Below are positions 35,535 to 46,051 of a stretch of 64,000 nt of DNA, one piece after another. The notes beneath the pieces were generated by a model. It worked only from the letters and a program-made list of their open reading frames with translations, was not told where the DNA came from and ran no database searches. Position 1 is the first letter of the stretch. Every line of letters starts with the position of its first letter. Source of the DNA: Herbiconiux sp. VKM Ac-1786 (lineage in GTDB: Bacteria; Actinomycetota; Actinomycetes; Actinomycetales; Microbacteriaceae); assembly GCF_015350805.1 (NCBI RefSeq), contig NZ_JADKSG010000002.1, positions 434,001 through 498,000 on the forward strand. The letters are read 5' to 3'. The translations under genes were made by a program, and so were the position numbers.

Positions 35535-36601
35535 GAACGCTCCCAGAAGCTAGGTCCGACGGGCTCGTGGAAGTCGCTCTGCGCCACGAGGTAGCCCTCC
35601 GAGTCGACCTCGATGGGCAGCTGGGGCAGCGGCCGCTTGGCCGGCCCGAAGATCACCTTGGCCTCGTTCACCACGTCGAAGGTCGACTGGTGGCAGGGGC
35701 AGAGGAGGTGATGGGTCTGCTGCTCGTAGAGTGCCACCGGGCATCCGACGTGCGTGCAGATCTTGGAGTACGCGACGATGCCGTCGTACGACCAGCCCTC
35801 GCGCTCCGGGCTGATGTTCAGGTCGGCCGGGTCGAGGCGCATGAGCAGCACCGCGGCCTTGGCCTTCTGCTCGAGCAGGTCCTCGCGCTCGTTCAGGCCC
35901 TCGGGGATGATGTGGAACACCGATCCGATGGTGATGTCGGATGCCCGCACCGGGATGCCGCTCGGGTCGAGCGTCAGCCGCGAGCCCTTCTTCCACATCG
36001 TGTGGCTGAGCAGCTCGACCGGGTCCTGGTCCTGCGGGCCGAGGCCGCGGAAGAGCACGAGGCCGGGCAGCGGGAAGGCGATGATCGCGCCGATCAGGCT
36101 GTTCCGGATGAGGGTGCGTCGTCCGAAGCCCGACTCCTTGTCGGCCTGGTCGAAGATCTCGACGGCCCGGGCCCGCGTCTCGTCGGTGCCGCGCACGGGG
36201 TGGCGGACGTCGATGCCCTCCTTGTCGACCATCAGCGCCTTGCCCCAGTGCACGGCGGCGAGGCCGATGCCGAAGAGGGCGAGGGCGGAGCCGAGGCCGA
36301 TGAACAGGGTGTTCAGCCGCAGGGCGACGGGGTCGCCGTCTTCGATCGGGAAGGCCATGTAGGCCGCGAGGGCGAAGATGCTGCCCGCGATCGAGAGGTA
36401 GAACAGGGTGTAGACCGTGCGGTCGGCGTGCTTCGCCTTCGCCGGGTCGAGATCGGTGACGCGCGCGCGGTGCGGCGGCTCTCCCGGGTTCTCCACGTCG
36501 GAGCCAATGACCGCTGTACCCGCCGAAGTGCGATGACTCGTCTCGACGGCCGACGAATCGGAGGCGGCTGAGTCGATGCCGCTCACCTCGTCATGTGCCA
36601 T
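35531..36601 (-). CDS. qcrA: Menaquinol-cytochrome c reductase, Rieske iron-sulfur subunit
   Basis: 356 aa. Three membrane helices in the N-terminal half (about 70-95, 100-125, 175-195), the actinobacterial arrangement, then the Rieske domain with CTHVGCPVAL and CPCHQSTF holding the 2Fe-2S cluster ligands. Passes electrons from menaquinol to the QcrC hemes. ATG 36601; GAAAGGGATA lies just before it. Confidence 0.96.
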   Translation of the reverse strand: MAHDEVSGIDSAASDSSAVETSHRTSAGTAVIGSDVENPGEPPHRARVTDLDPAKAKHADRTVYTLFYLSIAGSIFALAAYMAFPIEDGDPVALRLNTLFIGLGSALALFGIGLAAVHWGKALMVDKEGIDVRHPVRGTDETRARAVEIFDQADKESGFGRRTLIRNSLIGAIIAFPLPGLVLFRGLGPQDQDPVELLSHTMWKKGSRLTLDPSGIPVRASDITIGSVFHIIPEGLNEREDLLEQKAKAAVLLMRLDPADLNISPEREGWSYDGIVAYSKICTHVGCPVALYEQQTHHLLCPCHQSTFDVVNEAKVIFGPAKRPLPQLPIEVDSEGYLVAQSDFHEPVGPSFWERS

Positions 36602-36649
36602 TGTGTATCCCTTTCGAGCTGCTGCTGGTGATTGCTGTGGTCACGCGGA

Positions 36650-37444
36650 TCAGTTGGACTTGGCGGTCAGCCAGACCATCAGTCCGATGATCGCGCCGAG
36701 GCCGAAGATCCAGGCGAAGAGGCCCTCGGCGACCGGGCCGAGGTTGCCGAGCTCGAAGCCACCGGGCGACGGGTTGTTCTCGACGTACTTCAGGTAGGTG
36801 ATGATGTCGCGCTTGTCCTCGGGCGTGAGGTTGTCGTCGTTGAAGACGGGCATGTTCTGCGGGCCGGTGAGCATGGCCTCGTAGATGTGCGTGGCGAGCA
36901 CGCCGGTGAGCTCGGGGGCGTACTTGCCCTCGGTGAGCGCACCGCCGGCGCCGGCGACGTTGTGGCACATGGCGCAGTTGATGCGGAACAGCTCGCCGCC
37001 GTTCGCCGCGTCGCCGTCGGCCTGCAGCAGGCTGGCGTCGGGGATGGCCGGGCCGGGGGAGATGGAGGCGACGTAGGCGGCCATCGCGGCCGTCTGCTCG
37101 TCGGTGAACTGCACGGGCTTCTGCATGGCCTGCGGGCCCTGCATCGCGAGCGGCATACGACCGGTGCCGACCTGGAAGTTGACCGAGGCCGCGCCGACGC
37201 CGATCAGACTCGGGCCGTCGTCGGTGCCCTGCAGGCTCATGCCGTGGCAGGTGGCGCAGTTCGAGGCGAAGAGCTTCTCGCCCTCGTCGATGACCTGCTG
37301 GCTCGACATGTCCGTCTCGGCGGTCGCAGCGGTGGTGCTGCTGAACGCGGCGTAGCCGCCGCCCGTGACGACGAGGCCGATAGCGATCAGCAGCACAGTC
37401 GCCAGGGGGTGGCGTCTGTTTGCTTTCCTGCTCCTGCGGGCCAT
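36650..37444 (-). CDS. qcrC: Menaquinol-cytochrome c reductase, diheme cytochrome c subunit
   Basis: 264 aa. N-terminal anchor (TVLLIAIGLVVTGGGYAAF), two cytochrome c domains each with a heme motif (CATCH and CAMCH) and distal Met candidates in GRMPLAM and PQNMPVF, then a C-terminal helix (GLFAWIFGLGAIIGLMVWL). Replaces soluble cytochrome c by carrying electrons straight to CtaC, which is typical of actinobacteria. ATG 37444 has GAGAG before it. Confidence 0.96.
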   Translation of the reverse strand: MARRSRKANRRHPLATVLLIAIGLVVTGGGYAAFSSTTAATAETDMSSQQVIDEGEKLFASNCATCHGMSLQGTDDGPSLIGVGAASVNFQVGTGRMPLAMQGPQAMQKPVQFTDEQTAAMAAYVASISPGPAIPDASLLQADGDAANGGELFRINCAMCHNVAGAGGALTEGKYAPELTGVLATHIYEAMLTGPQNMPVFNDDNLTPEDKRDIITYLKYVENNPSPGGFELGNLGPVAEGLFAWIFGLGAIIGLMVWLTAKSN

Positions 37445-37500
37445 TCTCTCAACTCTCTTTCGGTACTGCGGGTGCTGCATCGGGTTGATCGGGTGAAGCG

Positions 37501-38130
37501 CTACTTCAGCACGTAGATGACGAAGAACAGGCCGATCCAGACCACGTCGACGAAGTGCCAGTAGTACGAGACGACGATGATCGACGTCGCCTCCTTGTGA
37601 CCGAAGTTCTTGACGGCGAAGACGCGGCCGAGCATGAGCAGCATCGCGATGAGGCCGCCGGTGACGTGCAGGGCGTGGAAGCCGGTGGTGAGGTAGAAGG
37701 CCGAGCCGTAGGCGTTGCCGTCGATGGTGATGCCCTCGGAGACGAGGGTCGCGTACTCGAGCACCTGGCCGCTGACGAAGACGGCGCCGAAGGCGTAGGT
37801 GAGGAACAGCCACTCGGTCAGGCCCCAGTCCTTGGGGGCCCAGCTGGTGCGCTTGACCTGGCCGCGCTCGGCGGCCCAGACGGCGAACTGGCACCAGAAC
37901 GACGAGATGACCAGGATGATCGTGTTGACGGCCGCGAACGGCACGTTCAGCACACCGGCCTGCTCGGCCCAGGCTCCGGGGTTCGTGGAGCGCAGCGTGA
38001 AGTAGATGGCGAAGAGGCCCGCGAAGAACATGACCTCGCTGCCGAGCCACACGATGGTGCCCACCGCCACGGTGTTGGGGCGCTGGACCACAGGGGCACT
38101 CTGAGAATGGGTCAATGAGCTGCTCGTCAC
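37501..38130 (-). CDS. ctaE: Cytochrome c oxidase subunit III
   Basis: 209 aa with five membrane helices and the family motifs [36 protein letters not shown] and [15 protein letters not shown]. First gene of the ctaE-qcrC-qcrA-qcrB operon. The start GTG 38130 has no ribosome site; CATAAT (plus 38137-38142 as ATTATG) sits 6 nt upstream, so the operon message is likely leaderless. Confidence 0.95.
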   Translation of the reverse strand: MTSSSLTHSQSAPVVQRPNTVAVGTIVWLGSEVMFFAGLFAIYFTLRSTNPGAWAEQAGVLNVPFAAVNTIILVISSFWCQFAVWAAERGQVKRTSWAPKDWGLTEWLFLTYAFGAVFVSGQVLEYATLVSEGITIDGNAYGSAFYLTTGFHALHVTGGLIAMLLMLGRVFAVKNFGHKEATSIIVVSYYWHFVDVVWIGLFFVIYVLK

Positions 38131-38136
38131 TGTTCC

Positions 38137-38225
38137 ATTATGTCCGATATCGGGGCGTGGTTTTGCATTCGGCGCACCATTGGGCCCGACGACCGGCGTG
38201 TCCGGTTCGGAGCGGCCCGTAGGAT
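38137..38225. promoter_or_regulatory. Divergent ctaE / trpD promoters
   Basis: The minus-strand CATAAT (38137-38142) serves ctaE with 6 nt to its GTG; TAGGAT (38220-38225) serves trpD with 7 nt to ATG 38233. Both lie within 103 bp and neither gene has a ribosome site. Confidence 0.6.
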
Positions 38226-38232
38226 CGCTCCC

Positions 38233-39285
38233 ATGGCTGAAACGCTCACCTGGCCCTCGATGATCGCTCGACTGCTGACCGGGCGGGATCTCTCGATCTC
38301 GCAGGCCACCTGGTCGATGGACCGCATCATGCTAGGAGAGGTGACTGAGGCGCAGCTGGCAGGTTTCCTGGTGGCGCTGAGGGCCAAGGGCGAGACCGTC
38401 GACGAGATCGTCGGCTTCCGGGACGCGATCCTCGATCATGCCCTCCCGCTGGAGGTCGACCCGTTCGCGCTCGACATCGTCGGAACCGGCGGCGACAGCT
38501 ACGGCTCGGTCAACGTCTCGACGATGGCGTCGATCGTCGCGGCGGCGAGCGGTGTGCCCGTGATCAAGCACGGCAACAAGGCGGCGTCGTCGCTGAGCGG
38601 CTCCTCCGACGTGCTGCGCGCCCTCGGCATCGACCTCGAGCTGGAGCCCGAGCGGGTCGCCGCGGTGCTGCTGGAGACCGGCATCTCCTTCGCCTACGCC
38701 GCGAAGTTCCACCCCGGCTTCAAGAACGCCGGGGCGGTGCGTGCCGAGCTCGGTGTGCCCACGGTGTTCAACTTCCTGGGCCCGCTCTGCAACCCGGCCC
38801 GCGCCGAGGCCTCGGCCGTCGGTGTCGCCCACCTCGACCGGGTGCCGCTGATCACCGGCGTCTTCCAGACCCGCGGCGCGACCGCCCTGGTCTTCCGCGG
38901 CGACGACGGTCTCGACGAGCTCACCACCACGGGCCACAGTCACATCTGGGAGGTCTCACGCGGGTCGGTGAAGGAGCACGACCTCAACCCGCGGGACCTG
39001 GGCATCCGCACCTCGACCATCGACGAGCTGCGCGGGGGCGACGCCGAGCACAACGCCGAGATCGTGCGCCGCACCCTCGCCGGCGACGCCGGGCCGGTGC
39101 GCGACATGGTGCTGCTGAACGCCGCGGCGGGGCTCGTGGCGTTCGAGCTGGCGTCCGACCCGGCCGAGGTCGACCGCGCCATGGTGGAGCGCCTGGCCGA
39201 GAAGATGGCCATCGCGGCCACCGCCATCGACACGGGGGCCGCGACCCAGAAGCTCGACGACTGGATCGCGGCCACCCGCGCGTAG
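38233..39285 (+). CDS. trpD: Anthranilate phosphoribosyltransferase
   Basis: 350 aa. Second step of tryptophan synthesis, joining anthranilate to PRPP. PRPP-binding GTGGD motif in [19 protein letters not shown] and the [15 protein letters not shown] loop are intact; anthranilate-site region [31 protein letters not shown] follows. Single gene, away from other trp genes. ATG 38233 chosen because the family begins near [12 protein letters not shown]. Confidence 0.95.
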   Translation: MAETLTWPSMIARLLTGRDLSISQATWSMDRIMLGEVTEAQLAGFLVALRAKGETVDEIVGFRDAILDHALPLEVDPFALDIVGTGGDSYGSVNVSTMASIVAAASGVPVIKHGNKAASSLSGSSDVLRALGIDLELEPERVAAVLLETGISFAYAAKFHPGFKNAGAVRAELGVPTVFNFLGPLCNPARAEASAVGVAHLDRVPLITGVFQTRGATALVFRGDDGLDELTTTGHSHIWEVSRGSVKEHDLNPRDLGIRTSTIDELRGGDAEHNAEIVRRTLAGDAGPVRDMVLLNAAAGLVAFELASDPAEVDRAMVERLAEKMAIAATAIDTGAATQKLDDWIAATRA

Positions 39286-39297
39286 AGATCCGACGGG

Positions 39298-40812
39298 CTA
39301 CTGCACGTCGTCGTCGACCCAGTCGAGGGTCTTCGTGACGGCCTTCTTCCAGTTGCGGTACAGACGGTCCCGCTCGGCCGAGTCGAGGTCGGGCGTCCAG
39401 CGCGAGTCCTCCTGCCAGTTGGCGCGCAGCTCGTCGAGGTCGGCCCAGTAGCCGACGGCGAGGCCGGCCGCGTAGGCCGCTCCGAGCGCGGTGGTCTCGG
39501 CGACGACCGGCCGCACGACGGGTACGTCCAGGATGTCCGCCTGGAACTGCATCAGCAGGTTGTTGGCGATCATGCCGCCGTCGACCTTGAGCTCGGTCAG
39601 CGGCACCCCGGAGTCCGCGTTGACCGCGTCCAGCACCTCCTTGGTCTGGAAGGCGGTCGCCTCGAGTGCCGCGCGGGCGATGTGCCCCTTGTTGACGTAG
39701 CGGGTGAGGCCCACGAGGGCACCCCGCGCATCCGACCGCCAGTACGGCGCGAACAGGCCCGAGAACGCCGGCACGAAGTAGGCGCCGCCGTTGTCCTCGA
39801 CCGTGGCGGCGAGCTCCTCGATCTCGGGGGCCGATTTGATCAGACCGAGGTTGTCGCGCAGCCACTGCACGAGCGAGCCGGTGACGGCGATCGAGCCCTC
39901 GAGGGCGTAGTGCGGCTCGGCGTCGCCGAGCTTGTAGCCGAGGGTCGTCAGCAGTCCGTTCTTGGACTTCACGATCTCGGTGCCGGTGTTGAAGATGAGG
40001 AAGTTGCCGGTGCCGTAGGTGTTCTTGGCCTCGCCGGCGTCGAACGCGGCCTGGCCGAAGGTGGCCGCCTGCTGGTCGCCCAGGATGCCCGCGACGGGCA
40101 CCTCGCGAAGGAGCGAGGAGGTGTGCACCGTGCCGTAGATCTCCGACGAGCTCTTGATCTCGGGGAGCATCGACTTCGGCACCCCGAACACGTCGAGGAT
40201 GTCGTCGCGCCACTCGAGCGTCTCGAGGTCCATGAACAGGGTGCGCGAGGCGTTCGTGACGTCGGTCGCGTGCACGCCGCCGTCGACCCCGCCGGTGAGG
40301 TTCCAGAGCACCCAGGTGTCGGTCGTGCCGAAGAGCAGGTCGCCTGCCTCGGCGCGCTCCCGGGCACCCTCGACGTTCTCGAGGATCCAGACGATCTTCG
40401 TGCCGGCGAAGTAGGTCGACAGGGGCAGGCCCACGACGTCCTTGAAGCGCTCGGCGCCGCCGTCCTCCGACAGTCGGTCGACGATGCCCTGGGTGCGGGT
40501 GTCCTGCCAGACGATGGCGTTGTAGACCGGCTCGCCGGTGTTCTTGTCCCAGACCACGGCGGTCTCGCGCTGGTTGGTGATGCCCACGGCCTTGACGTTG
40601 TGCCGGGTGATGTTGGCCTTGGACAGCGCCTGGCCGATCACCTCGCGGGTGTTGTCCCAGATCTGCTTCGGGTCGTGCTCGACCCAGCCCGCCTTCGGGA
40701 AGATCTGGTCGTGCTCGAGCTGGCCGGTCGAGACGATCGAGCCCGAGTGATCGAAGACGATCGCCCTGGTGCTCGTCGTTCCCTGGTCGATCGCGATGAT
40801 GTAGTCCGTCAT
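39298..40812 (-). CDS. glpK: Glycerol kinase
   Basis: 504 aa, full length. FGGY fold with the phosphate loop [14 protein letters not shown] at the N-terminus, [27 protein letters not shown], the second-domain [19 protein letters not shown] and the ATP loop [18 protein letters not shown]. Phosphorylates glycerol to glycerol-3-phosphate. ATG 40812 follows AAGGAG. Downstream of glpF on the same strand, 72 bp apart, so probably one operon. Confidence 0.96.
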   Translation of the reverse strand: MTDYIIAIDQGTTSTRAIVFDHSGSIVSTGQLEHDQIFPKAGWVEHDPKQIWDNTREVIGQALSKANITRHNVKAVGITNQRETAVVWDKNTGEPVYNAIVWQDTRTQGIVDRLSEDGGAERFKDVVGLPLSTYFAGTKIVWILENVEGARERAEAGDLLFGTTDTWVLWNLTGGVDGGVHATDVTNASRTLFMDLETLEWRDDILDVFGVPKSMLPEIKSSSEIYGTVHTSSLLREVPVAGILGDQQAATFGQAAFDAGEAKNTYGTGNFLIFNTGTEIVKSKNGLLTTLGYKLGDAEPHYALEGSIAVTGSLVQWLRDNLGLIKSAPEIEELAATVEDNGGAYFVPAFSGLFAPYWRSDARGALVGLTRYVNKGHIARAALEATAFQTKEVLDAVNADSGVPLTELKVDGGMIANNLLMQFQADILDVPVVRPVVAETTALGAAYAAGLAVGYWADLDELRANWQEDSRWTPDLDSAERDRLYRNWKKAVTKTLDWVDDDVQ

Positions 40813-40884
40813 GACAACTCCTTCGTAGGTGACGCGGAAAGGGAGCGGGCCGGTCCACGTCATCGTGGCCCGGCCCGCTGGGTG

Positions 40885-41655
40885 CTAGGTGAGGATCGGC
40901 AGGAGGGGGATGGCGAGCAGTCCCGCGAGCACGCCGCCGATGATCGGTCCGACGACCGGCACCCACGCGTACGACCAGTCGCTCGTGCCCTTGCCCTTGA
41001 TGGGCAGCAGGGCGTGAGCGATGCGCGGCCCGAGGTCACGGGCCGGGTTGATGGCGTAGCCCGTCGGGCCACCGAGCGAGGCGCCGATGCCGATCACGAG
41101 CAGCGCCACCGGCAGGGCGCCGAGGGCCGCGAGGCCCCCGTCACCCTGGCGTCCGCCGCCGAAGCCGATCACGACGAACACGAGCACGAAGGTGCCGATG
41201 ATCTCGGTGACCAGGTTCCAGCCGTAGGAGCGGATGGCCGGGCCGGTCGAGAACACGCCGAGCTTGTTGGCCGCGTCGGGCTCCTCGTCGAAGTGCTGCT
41301 TGTAGGCCAGCCAGACGAACACGGCGCCGATGATCGCACCGATCAGCTGCGCACCGATGTACGTGATCACCGACAGGAAATTGACGTCGACCGCGGTGGC
41401 CTCCGAGCCGAACGAGGTCGCGCCGTTGGCGAGCAGGCCGAGCGTCACGGCGGGGTTGAGGTGCGCCCCGGAGGCGTACGACACGATCACACCGGCGAAG
41501 ACCGCGAGGCCCCAGCCGATGTTGACCATCAGGAACCCGCCGTTGAAGCCCTTGGTGCGCACGAGGGCGACGTTCGCGACGACGCCGCAGCCGAGGAGCA
41601 CGAGCATGGCGGTGCCCACGAGCTCCGATAAGAAATCGATACCGAGATTGTCCAC
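40885..41655 (-). CDS. glpF: Glycerol uptake facilitator (aquaglyceroporin)
   Basis: 256 aa from GTG 41655, with GAAGG before it. MIP-family channel of six helices with two half-helices: first box HLNPAVTLG, second INPARDLGPRI; the Asp after the second NPA is the aquaglyceroporin mark. Lets glycerol into the cell for GlpK. Divergent from dhaK. Confidence 0.93.
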   Translation of the reverse strand: MDNLGIDFLSELVGTAMLVLLGCGVVANVALVRTKGFNGGFLMVNIGWGLAVFAGVIVSYASGAHLNPAVTLGLLANGATSFGSEATAVDVNFLSVITYIGAQLIGAIIGAVFVWLAYKQHFDEEPDAANKLGVFSTGPAIRSYGWNLVTEIIGTFVLVFVVIGFGGGRQGDGGLAALGALPVALLVIGIGASLGGPTGYAINPARDLGPRIAHALLPIKGKGTSDWSYAWVPVVGPIIGGVLAGLLAIPLLPILT

Positions 41656-41735
41656 GATGACCTTCCTTCGCACTGTTCGGCCGCTCGCTGCGGCCTCCGG
41701 GGTGACCGGCTCGTGCCAACAGTATCCCCAGGAAG

Positions 41736-41766
41736 TTGCCAGGTACATGCTTGACCGGCGTAGATT
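41736..41766 (+). promoter_or_regulatory. Candidate dhaK promoter
   Basis: TTGCCA (41736-41741), 19-nt spacer, TAGATT (41761-41766). This gives a leader of about 57 nt with the GAAGGGA ribosome site before ATG 41830. No clear operator found in the 174-bp glpF-dhaK gap. Confidence 0.4.
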
Positions 41767-41829
41767 CGTCTCGGGCGGCCTGGCGCCGACTCCCGTCGCG
41801 CTGACGCACGGAGACCGAAGGGATTTTCA

Positions 41830-42831
<1,002 letters not shown>

Positions 42832-42836
42832 AGGGC

Positions 42837-43523
42837 ATGGCTGACGCTCTGGGCATCGACTGGACGACGGACTGGATCCGGCGCACCGCGCAGGTGGTGC
42901 ACGACCACCGGGTGGAGCTCGTGACGCTCGACCGCGAGATTGGCGACGGGGACCACGGCGAGAACCTCGACCGCGGCTTCACGGCCGTGCTCGCCAAGCT
43001 CGACACACTGGCCGACGACGCGGTTCCGGGCGACGCCCTGAAACTCGTCGCCACCACGCTGATCTCGACGGTGGGCGGTGCCTCGGGGCCGCTCCTCGGC
43101 ACCGCCTACCTCAAGGGCGCCGCCGCCGTCGGCAAGGACGAGCAGCTCGACGGCGCCGCCGTGGTGGCCTTCCTCACCGCGGCGCGCGACGGCGTGGTGC
43201 TGAGGGGCAAGGCCGAGCCGGGCGACAAGACGATGATCGACGCCTGGACCCCGGCGGTCGACGCCGCGGCCGCCGCGGAGGCGGAGGGCCGGTCGCCCGC
43301 CGAGATCCTGGCGGCCGCCGCCGACGCCGCGGAGAAGGGCGCCGAGGCGACCGAGCCGCTCGTCGCCCGCAAGGGTCGCGCGAGCTACCTCGGCGAGCGG
43401 GCGATCGGGCACCGCGATCCGGGCGCGCAGTCGTCGTCGCTGATCCTGCGGGCCGCGGCCGACTCGGCCGCCGGCACCGGGGGAGCCGGCACCGGGGGAG
43501 CCAGCACCGGGGGAGCCGCCTGA
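42837..43523 (+). CDS. dhaL: PTS-dependent dihydroxyacetone kinase, ADP-binding DhaL subunit
   Basis: 228 aa. Nucleotide-binding helical barrel: DREIGDGDHGENLDRGF holds the Asp cluster for Mg-ADP; TVGGASGPLLGTAYL and PGDKTMIDAW complete the site. After the usual end (RAAADSA) comes a Gly/Thr/Ala/Ser tail made from three 15-bp repeats that is not part of the family. ATG 42837, five bases after the dhaK stop, with GGAAGG upstream; TGATG junction with dhaM. Confidence 0.94.
   Translation: MADALGIDWTTDWIRRTAQVVHDHRVELVTLDREIGDGDHGENLDRGFTAVLAKLDTLADDAVPGDALKLVATTLISTVGGASGPLLGTAYLKGAAAVGKDEQLDGAAVVAFLTAARDGVVLRGKAEPGDKTMIDAWTPAVDAAAAAEAEGRSPAEILAAAADAAEKGAEATEPLVARKGRASYLGERAIGHRDPGAQSSSLILRAAADSAAGTGGAGTGGASTGGAA
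43473..43517 (+). repeat. Three 15-bp repeats at the 3' end of dhaL
   Basis: GGCACCGGGGGAGCC at 43473-43487 and 43488-43502, and AGCACCGGGGGAGCC at 43503-43517. They stay in frame and add a repeated GTGGA-like tail to DhaL. Confidence 0.9.
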
Positions 43524-44260
43524 TGGCGGGCACCCCCGGCAAGGTCGGCGTCGTCTTCGTCTCGCACAGCGCGAAGATCGCCGAGGGGCTCGTCGAGCTC
43601 GCGGCCCAGATGGCCGGCTCGACCAGCCTGGTCGCCGCGGGTGGCACCGACGAGGGCGGCATCGGCACGAGCTTCGACAAGGTCAGCGCCGCCGTCACCG
43701 AGGCCGACTCCGGTCACGGGGTCGCCGTGCTCTGCGACCTCGGCTCCGCGATCCTCACGGCCGAGACCGCGCTCGACTTCCTCGACGAGGAGGTGCAGGT
43801 GCGGGTGCGCATCGTCGACGCGCCGCTCGTGGAGGGCGGCGTCGCCGCGGCGGTGGCCGCCGAGTCGGGCGCGACGCTCGACGAGGTCGTGACGGCCGCG
43901 CGGTCGGCTGCGGGGCCTCTCGGCGAGCCCGGACGCGAGAGCGATGCGGGGGCCGGGGCGAACGCGGTCGTGCCGGTCTTCGAGGAGCCGGCCACCGCAT
44001 CCGGAACCCCGTCGCGCACGGTGACCATCGTGAACCGCGACGGGCTGCACGCGCGACCAGCCGCCGAGTTCGTGAAGCTGGCGAGCACCTTCGACCAGAA
44101 GGTGACCGTCAACGGCAAGGACGCCAAGAGCCTGCTCGGCATCATGTCGATGGGCCTGGTGAAGGGCGCGACGGTCGAGATCGCCAGCACCGACCCGGCG
44201 GCGGGCGACGCCGTGGACGCGCTCGCGGACCTCGTCGAGTCGGGGTTCGGCGAGGAGTAG
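43523..44260 (+). CDS. dhaM: DhaM: EIIA and HPr domains of the dihydroxyacetone phosphotransferase
   Basis: 245 aa. EIIA-Man-like domain at 5-130 with active His15 (VFVSHSAKIAEG). A linker (about 130-160) leads to an HPr domain with active His176 in GLHARPAAEF and the K-rich segment KDAKSLLGIMSMG. The E. coli protein adds a third, EI-like domain; here it is absent, so phosphate must come from a free EI, or EI acts on the fused HPr. Starts at ATG 43523 sharing a base with the dhaL stop. Confidence 0.93.
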   Translation: MAGTPGKVGVVFVSHSAKIAEGLVELAAQMAGSTSLVAAGGTDEGGIGTSFDKVSAAVTEADSGHGVAVLCDLGSAILTAETALDFLDEEVQVRVRIVDAPLVEGGVAAAVAAESGATLDEVVTAARSAAGPLGEPGRESDAGAGANAVVPVFEEPATASGTPSRTVTIVNRDGLHARPAAEFVKLASTFDQKVTVNGKDAKSLLGIMSMGLVKGATVEIASTDPAAGDAVDALADLVESGFGEE

Positions 44261-44299
44261 CCGCCCCGGTGCCGGCCGCAGCCGACAGCGGAGCTGCCG

Positions 44300-44743
44300 C
44301 TAGCCCTCGTCCATCCGGCGCAGGACGAACAGCGGGATCTCCCGGTCGGTCTTCGTCTGGTAGTCGGCGTAGTCGGGGTAGGTCTCGACGGCGCGCTGCC
44401 ACCACACCGCCTTCTCCTCGCCCGTGACCTCGCGGGCGAGGTAGTCGTGCTTCTCGGTGCGGTCCTGGAGCTCGACGTGCGGCTCCTTGACGATGTTGAA
44501 GTACCAGACCGGGTGCTTCGGGGCTCCGCCGAGCGAGGCGACCACGGCGTACTCCCCGTCGTGCTCGACGCGCATCAGCGGCGTCTTGCGGAGCTTCCCC
44601 GACTTCGCGCCGACGGTGGTGAGGATGATGACGGGCATGCCCCGGAGGGTGGTGCCCTTCGTACCGCCCGAGCCCTCGTAGGTCTCGAGCTGCTCACGCG
44701 CCCAGTCGCTGGTTCCCGGTTCGTATTCTCCGATGAGAGGCAT
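44300..44743 (-). CDS. Deazaflavin (F420)-dependent nitroreductase-like protein
   Basis: 147 aa split-barrel of the Ddn family: [53 protein letters not shown] is the usual N-terminal block, and [17 protein letters not shown] the middle. Members use reduced F420 to act on quinones, nitroimidazoles or other lipophilic substrates. TACGAT (plus ATCGTA at 44750-44755) sits 6 nt before the ATG, so probably leaderless. Convergent with dhaM. Confidence 0.9.
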   Translation of the reverse strand: MPLIGEYEPGTSDWAREQLETYEGSGGTKGTTLRGMPVIILTTVGAKSGKLRKTPLMRVEHDGEYAVVASLGGAPKHPVWYFNIVKEPHVELQDRTEKHDYLAREVTGEEKAVWWQRAVETYPDYADYQTKTDREIPLFVLRRMDEG

Positions 44744-44867
44744 GTCACGATCGTACGACGGTCGACCCCGACGAGGGGCCCGGGGGTGAACGTGGGCCCG
44801 TTCCGTGCGACCATAGAAGAGGGGACAGCGGGGGCACGACGAACGTTCGAGAGGATCTGATCAACTG

Positions 44868-45233
44868 ATGGCAAGCGGTGCGACAGCGAAATGCCCGGTC
44901 TGCGGTAAGTCTGTGGCGGTGGGCTTCGTGTCGCAGACCCTCATCCAGCACGAGAACAAGCTGAACGAGCGGTGCCGCGGCACGGGGGTCACCCCGTCCA
45001 CGCCGGTGCGCGGCGGCTCGTCCGCCGGCGCGTCGAGCACGCGGCCGGCCTCGAAGACGGCCAAGACCAGCCCCGCCTCCAAGGGCGGCGTCACGGTGCG
45101 CAAGCTCGACGTCGACCCCGAGGTGCTCAAGGAGCGACGGGAGCGGTCCGAGCGTCTTCGCGAGGAGCGGGCCGAGGCCGCGCGCGAGCGCAACGCCATC
45201 GGCTTCTCCTACTTCGACGAGCCGCGCCGCTGA
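44868..45233 (+). CDS. Small zinc-ribbon hypothetical protein
   Basis: 121 aa. N-terminal CPVCGKSVAVGFVSQTLIQHENKLNERC could coordinate one zinc with two Cys, His and Cys. A Ser/Thr/Ala/Gly linker follows, then a strongly charged helix (about 80-112, RRERSERLREERAEAARERN) and a closing FSYFDEPRR. Looks like a nucleic-acid or ribosome-associated small protein. GAGAGGATC precedes ATG 44868. Its stop lies against the Dam-like frame. Confidence 0.72.
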   Translation: MASGATAKCPVCGKSVAVGFVSQTLIQHENKLNERCRGTGVTPSTPVRGGSSAGASSTRPASKTAKTSPASKGGVTVRKLDVDPEVLKERRERSERLREERAEAARERNAIGFSYFDEPRR

Positions 45234-46045
45234 GCCGTCGGCCACCGGCGCCCTTCCTCGAGAGCGCCTCGGCGCGGCGCCTGGCCGGCTTCGCGCTGCA
45301 GTCGGTGCCCGCAGAGCTCGACGGCTACGCCGAGCCGTTCCTCGACGGCGGGGCGACCGCGATCGCGGTGCTGTCCGCGCATCCTGAGGTCTCGGCGACG
45401 TTGGCCGGCCAGAACGCGGCCGTCGTCGAGGTCTGGCAGGTGGTGCGCGACGACGTCGAAGCGCTCGTGCGCGCGCTCCGGTGGCTCGCCGAGCGGCACT
45501 CGCCCGCCTTCTTCGCGGGGGTGCGCGATCGCGACCTCGACCCCGTCGCGGCGGTGTCGCTCGCGCCCGCCGACCGCGCGGCGCGCTACGTCTACCTGCG
45601 GGGCACGGCGAGACCGGATGCCCGGGGCGCGCAGCCCCGCGTCGTCACGCCCGACCCCGCCGACCCCGACGACGCGCCGCCCGTCGAGTACGGTCGCGAC
45701 GCCGTGCCGATCGACGAGACCGGGCTGCGGATGCTCGCCCGGCTGCTCGCCGACCGCGACGTCACCCTCGTGACGAAGCCGGCGTTCGAGCTGCTCGGCG
45801 ATCTGCGGGAGGACGATCTGCTGTGGCTCGATCCCGCCGAGGCGCGGGTCGCGACCGGCGCGGAGGGCCGGCTCGGACGGGAGCTGCGGAGCCTCGTCGG
45901 ATCGGCCGTGGCGCGGGGGGCCGCGGTACTGGCGCCCGCGCATCCGCTCGTCGAGGCCTCGCGCGAGCTCGCCGTCGTCGCCGAACCGGCCGACGACGTC
46001 ACCCTGCTCGGGAGCGCCGCCCTGCGTCGGGCCCTGCAGCGCTGA
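45230..46045 (+). CDS. Degenerate D12-class (Dam-like) DNA methyltransferase homologue
   Basis: About 271 aa if read from CTG 45230, which overlaps the previous stop as CTGA; no ATG, GTG or TTG lies in frame between 44972 and GTG 45305, and the conserved N-terminus begins before 45305. The layout follows Dam-type adenine methylases: PFLESASARRLAGF (for PFLKWAGGKRRL), YAEPFLDGGATAIAVLSAHP (for YVEPFLGGGAVF), VVRDDVEALVRALR, and AARYVYLRGTARPD (for the FLYLNRTGFNG block). The catalytic DPPY reads LDPAEA. SAM-binding and catalytic residues are therefore changed, so methylation is unlikely. Confidence 0.7.
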   Translation: MSRRPPAPFLESASARRLAGFALQSVPAELDGYAEPFLDGGATAIAVLSAHPEVSATLAGQNAAVVEVWQVVRDDVEALVRALRWLAERHSPAFFAGVRDRDLDPVAAVSLAPADRAARYVYLRGTARPDARGAQPRVVTPDPADPDDAPPVEYGRDAVPIDETGLRMLARLLADRDVTLVTKPAFELLGDLREDDLLWLDPAEARVATGAEGRLGRELRSLVGSAVARGAAVLAPAHPLVEASRELAVVAEPADDVTLLGSAALRRALQR

Positions 46046-46051
46046 GGTAAC

